From CAVVWJ01 sp965652025 (lineage in GTDB: Bacteria; Gemmatimonadota; Gemmatimonadetes; Gemmatimonadales; GWC2-71-9): DNA of 5,669 bases. The position numbers and the translations under genes are program-made. The DNA lies in NCBI GenBank assembly GCA_965652025.1, contig CBFGTM010000109.1, positions 1 to 5,669 on the forward strand, read 5' to 3'. The notes under the pieces are model-generated. The model was given only the letters and a program-made list of their open reading frames with translations, did no database searches and was not told the origin of the DNA. The stretch's first letter is position 1. Each line of letters begins with the position of its first letter. This document shows, in pieces, positions 4,791 to 5,669 of the stretch.

Positions 4791-5669
4791 TCAGACCACT
4801 GCCGCGGTGGACATGGCCCGCCGCCTCTCCACTTGTTCCTTGGTGAGGGCAATATGGCTCTTCAGGATGAAGAGCCGCTGCGAGTAGCGCAGCGGGACCG
4901 ATAGATTACTCGCCCGCTTCGCCAAGTCGTCCAGCGCTGCCGCCACCCGGTCTGCGCCGGCGGGGCTGGTCTGGTTCAAATCCGCCTCCAGCACCATCAA
5001 CTGGCCATAGAGGTTGTAGATCCGGCGCTCGATCAGGTACTGGTAGATCGCGGGAAGGAAGCGGACTGCGGGAAACACCAATACGAACAGCGGAATAAGC
5101 AGGATCAGGAGGCGCTGGGTTATGCCCGCCAACCACAACGGTAAGACCCGGTACACGAACGGCAGTCCCGACTGATAGAACTCCCGTGCCTGCGCACTCA
5201 ACGGCAGGTTGACCGCCTCGGCGGCCGGAAATCGTCCGGACTTGTGAAAGATCTCCGGGCCGCCATGGATCTCGGAGGCAGCCTCCAGCAGCAGATACTG
5301 CAGCGCGGGGTGGAGGCTCCGTCGCACGACCAGGCTGGCCTCGACAGCGAGTAAGGTGACGTCCTTCGGAGGGATGTTCCTCGCCAGATCTGCCACACCG
5401 GTGGGGAGGACGACCTTATAGAGGCTGGGAAACAGCGCGACATATGCATCCGCGCGCGGATAGCTCTCGAGTACTATGCCATCCGCCACCAGGAGTCTTC
5501 GCACTACCGGCGAGCGCCAGGACGTCAGCAGCACCGCGCCATCGATCTCCCCCCGCAACAGCGCTTCGGCGCTTTGCTCCGGTGGAAGTCCCAGCAGCAC
5601 GACGCTGCTCTCCGCTATGCCATTGAGCGCCAGCAGTCGTCGAGCCAGGACCCGGGTTGCGCTGCCCTC
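4791..5669 (-). CDS. TAXI-family TRAP-type solute-binding protein with C-terminal membrane anchor (5' partial)
   Basis: C-terminal 292 residues of a protein whose frame stays open through the window edge at 5669. Numbering from the first visible residue, it opens with GSATRVLARRLL (2-13), corresponding to the G-S-x-T-R segment of TAXI-type TRAP solute-binding proteins. It continues with AEALLRGEIDGAVLLTS (34-50), the usual EALL-G-IDA strand, SPVVRRLL (53-60), and PEIFHKSGRFPAAEAVNLPL (138-157). A long hydrophobic stretch follows at about 187-213, then ERRIYNLYGQL and a charged helical tail of about 70 residues. Basic residues after the membrane segment suggest the binding domain is outside and the tail in the cytoplasm. 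A TRAP permease is not visible, so transport is unproven. A GTG at 5600 is an internal codon. Stop TGA at 4793-4791. Confidence 0.86.
   Translation of the reverse strand, partial: EGSATRVLARRLLALNGIAESSVVLLGLPPEQSAEALLRGEIDGAVLLTSWRSPVVRRLLVADGIVLESYPRADAYVALFPSLYKVVLPTGVADLARNIPPKDVTLLAVEASLVVRRSLHPALQYLLLEAASEIHGGPEIFHKSGRFPAAEAVNLPLSAQAREFYQSGLPFVYRVLPLWLAGITQRLLILLIPLFVLVFPAVRFLPAIYQYLIERRIYNLYGQLMVLEADLNQTSPAGADRVAAALDDLAKRASNLSVPLRYSQRLFILKSHIALTKEQVERRRAMSTAAVV

Noticed and set aside
1..5669. Mobile element, CRISPR array, tRNA or defence system
   Set aside because: No transposase or integrase motifs, no regularly spaced repeats, no cloverleaf-like sequence and no nuclease or toxin-antitoxin pair were seen on either strand.

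Overview
This 5,669-base window is GC-rich chromosomal DNA from a bacterium. It holds seven protein genes, densely packed and with non-overlapping functions. I see no tRNA, rRNA, insertion sequence, CRISPR array or phage gene. The mix of a DES1-type membrane desaturase, a DUF4142 exported protein, a membrane-anchored TAXI binding protein, a tandem-domain universal stress protein and a very typical CspA-type protein suggests a Gram-negative soil or sediment lineage. Gemmatimonadota or Acidobacteriota would fit, but that placement is an impression from protein style and not something the sequence proves.

Layout. Left, plus strand: a sphingolipid delta-4-desaturase-like membrane enzyme (5' end at or beyond the window edge, ending at 992) followed by a hairpin terminator (1026-1056). 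Next comes an exported DUF4142 protein (1219-1794). It runs convergently into a minus-strand cold shock protein (1860-2075), and the two share a perfect 10-bp stem hairpin in the gap (1811-1835).

Right, minus strand, read from right to left: a TAXI-type solute-binding protein with a C-terminal membrane anchor (4791 to beyond 5669), a small exported LTxxQ (Spy/CpxP-like) protein (4207-4710), a two-domain universal stress protein (3341 to about 4189) and an alpha/beta-hydrolase-fold protein (2294-3175). This run ends at a textbook intrinsic terminator (2201-2232). The four genes could form one transcription unit, because I see no convincing terminator between them. The 165-bp gap before the hydrolase could hold its own promoter.

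How the genes may work together. Most products belong to the envelope or the general stress response: membrane lipid desaturation, periplasmic chaperone-like proteins, a universal stress protein and an RNA chaperone. This reads as a housekeeping and stress-adaptation region, not as a dedicated defence or biosynthetic system. The two most unusual points are a universal stress protein whose complete first domain has no ATG, GTG or TTG start, and an alpha/beta hydrolase in which the usual catalytic His is Gln and the usual Asp position is His.
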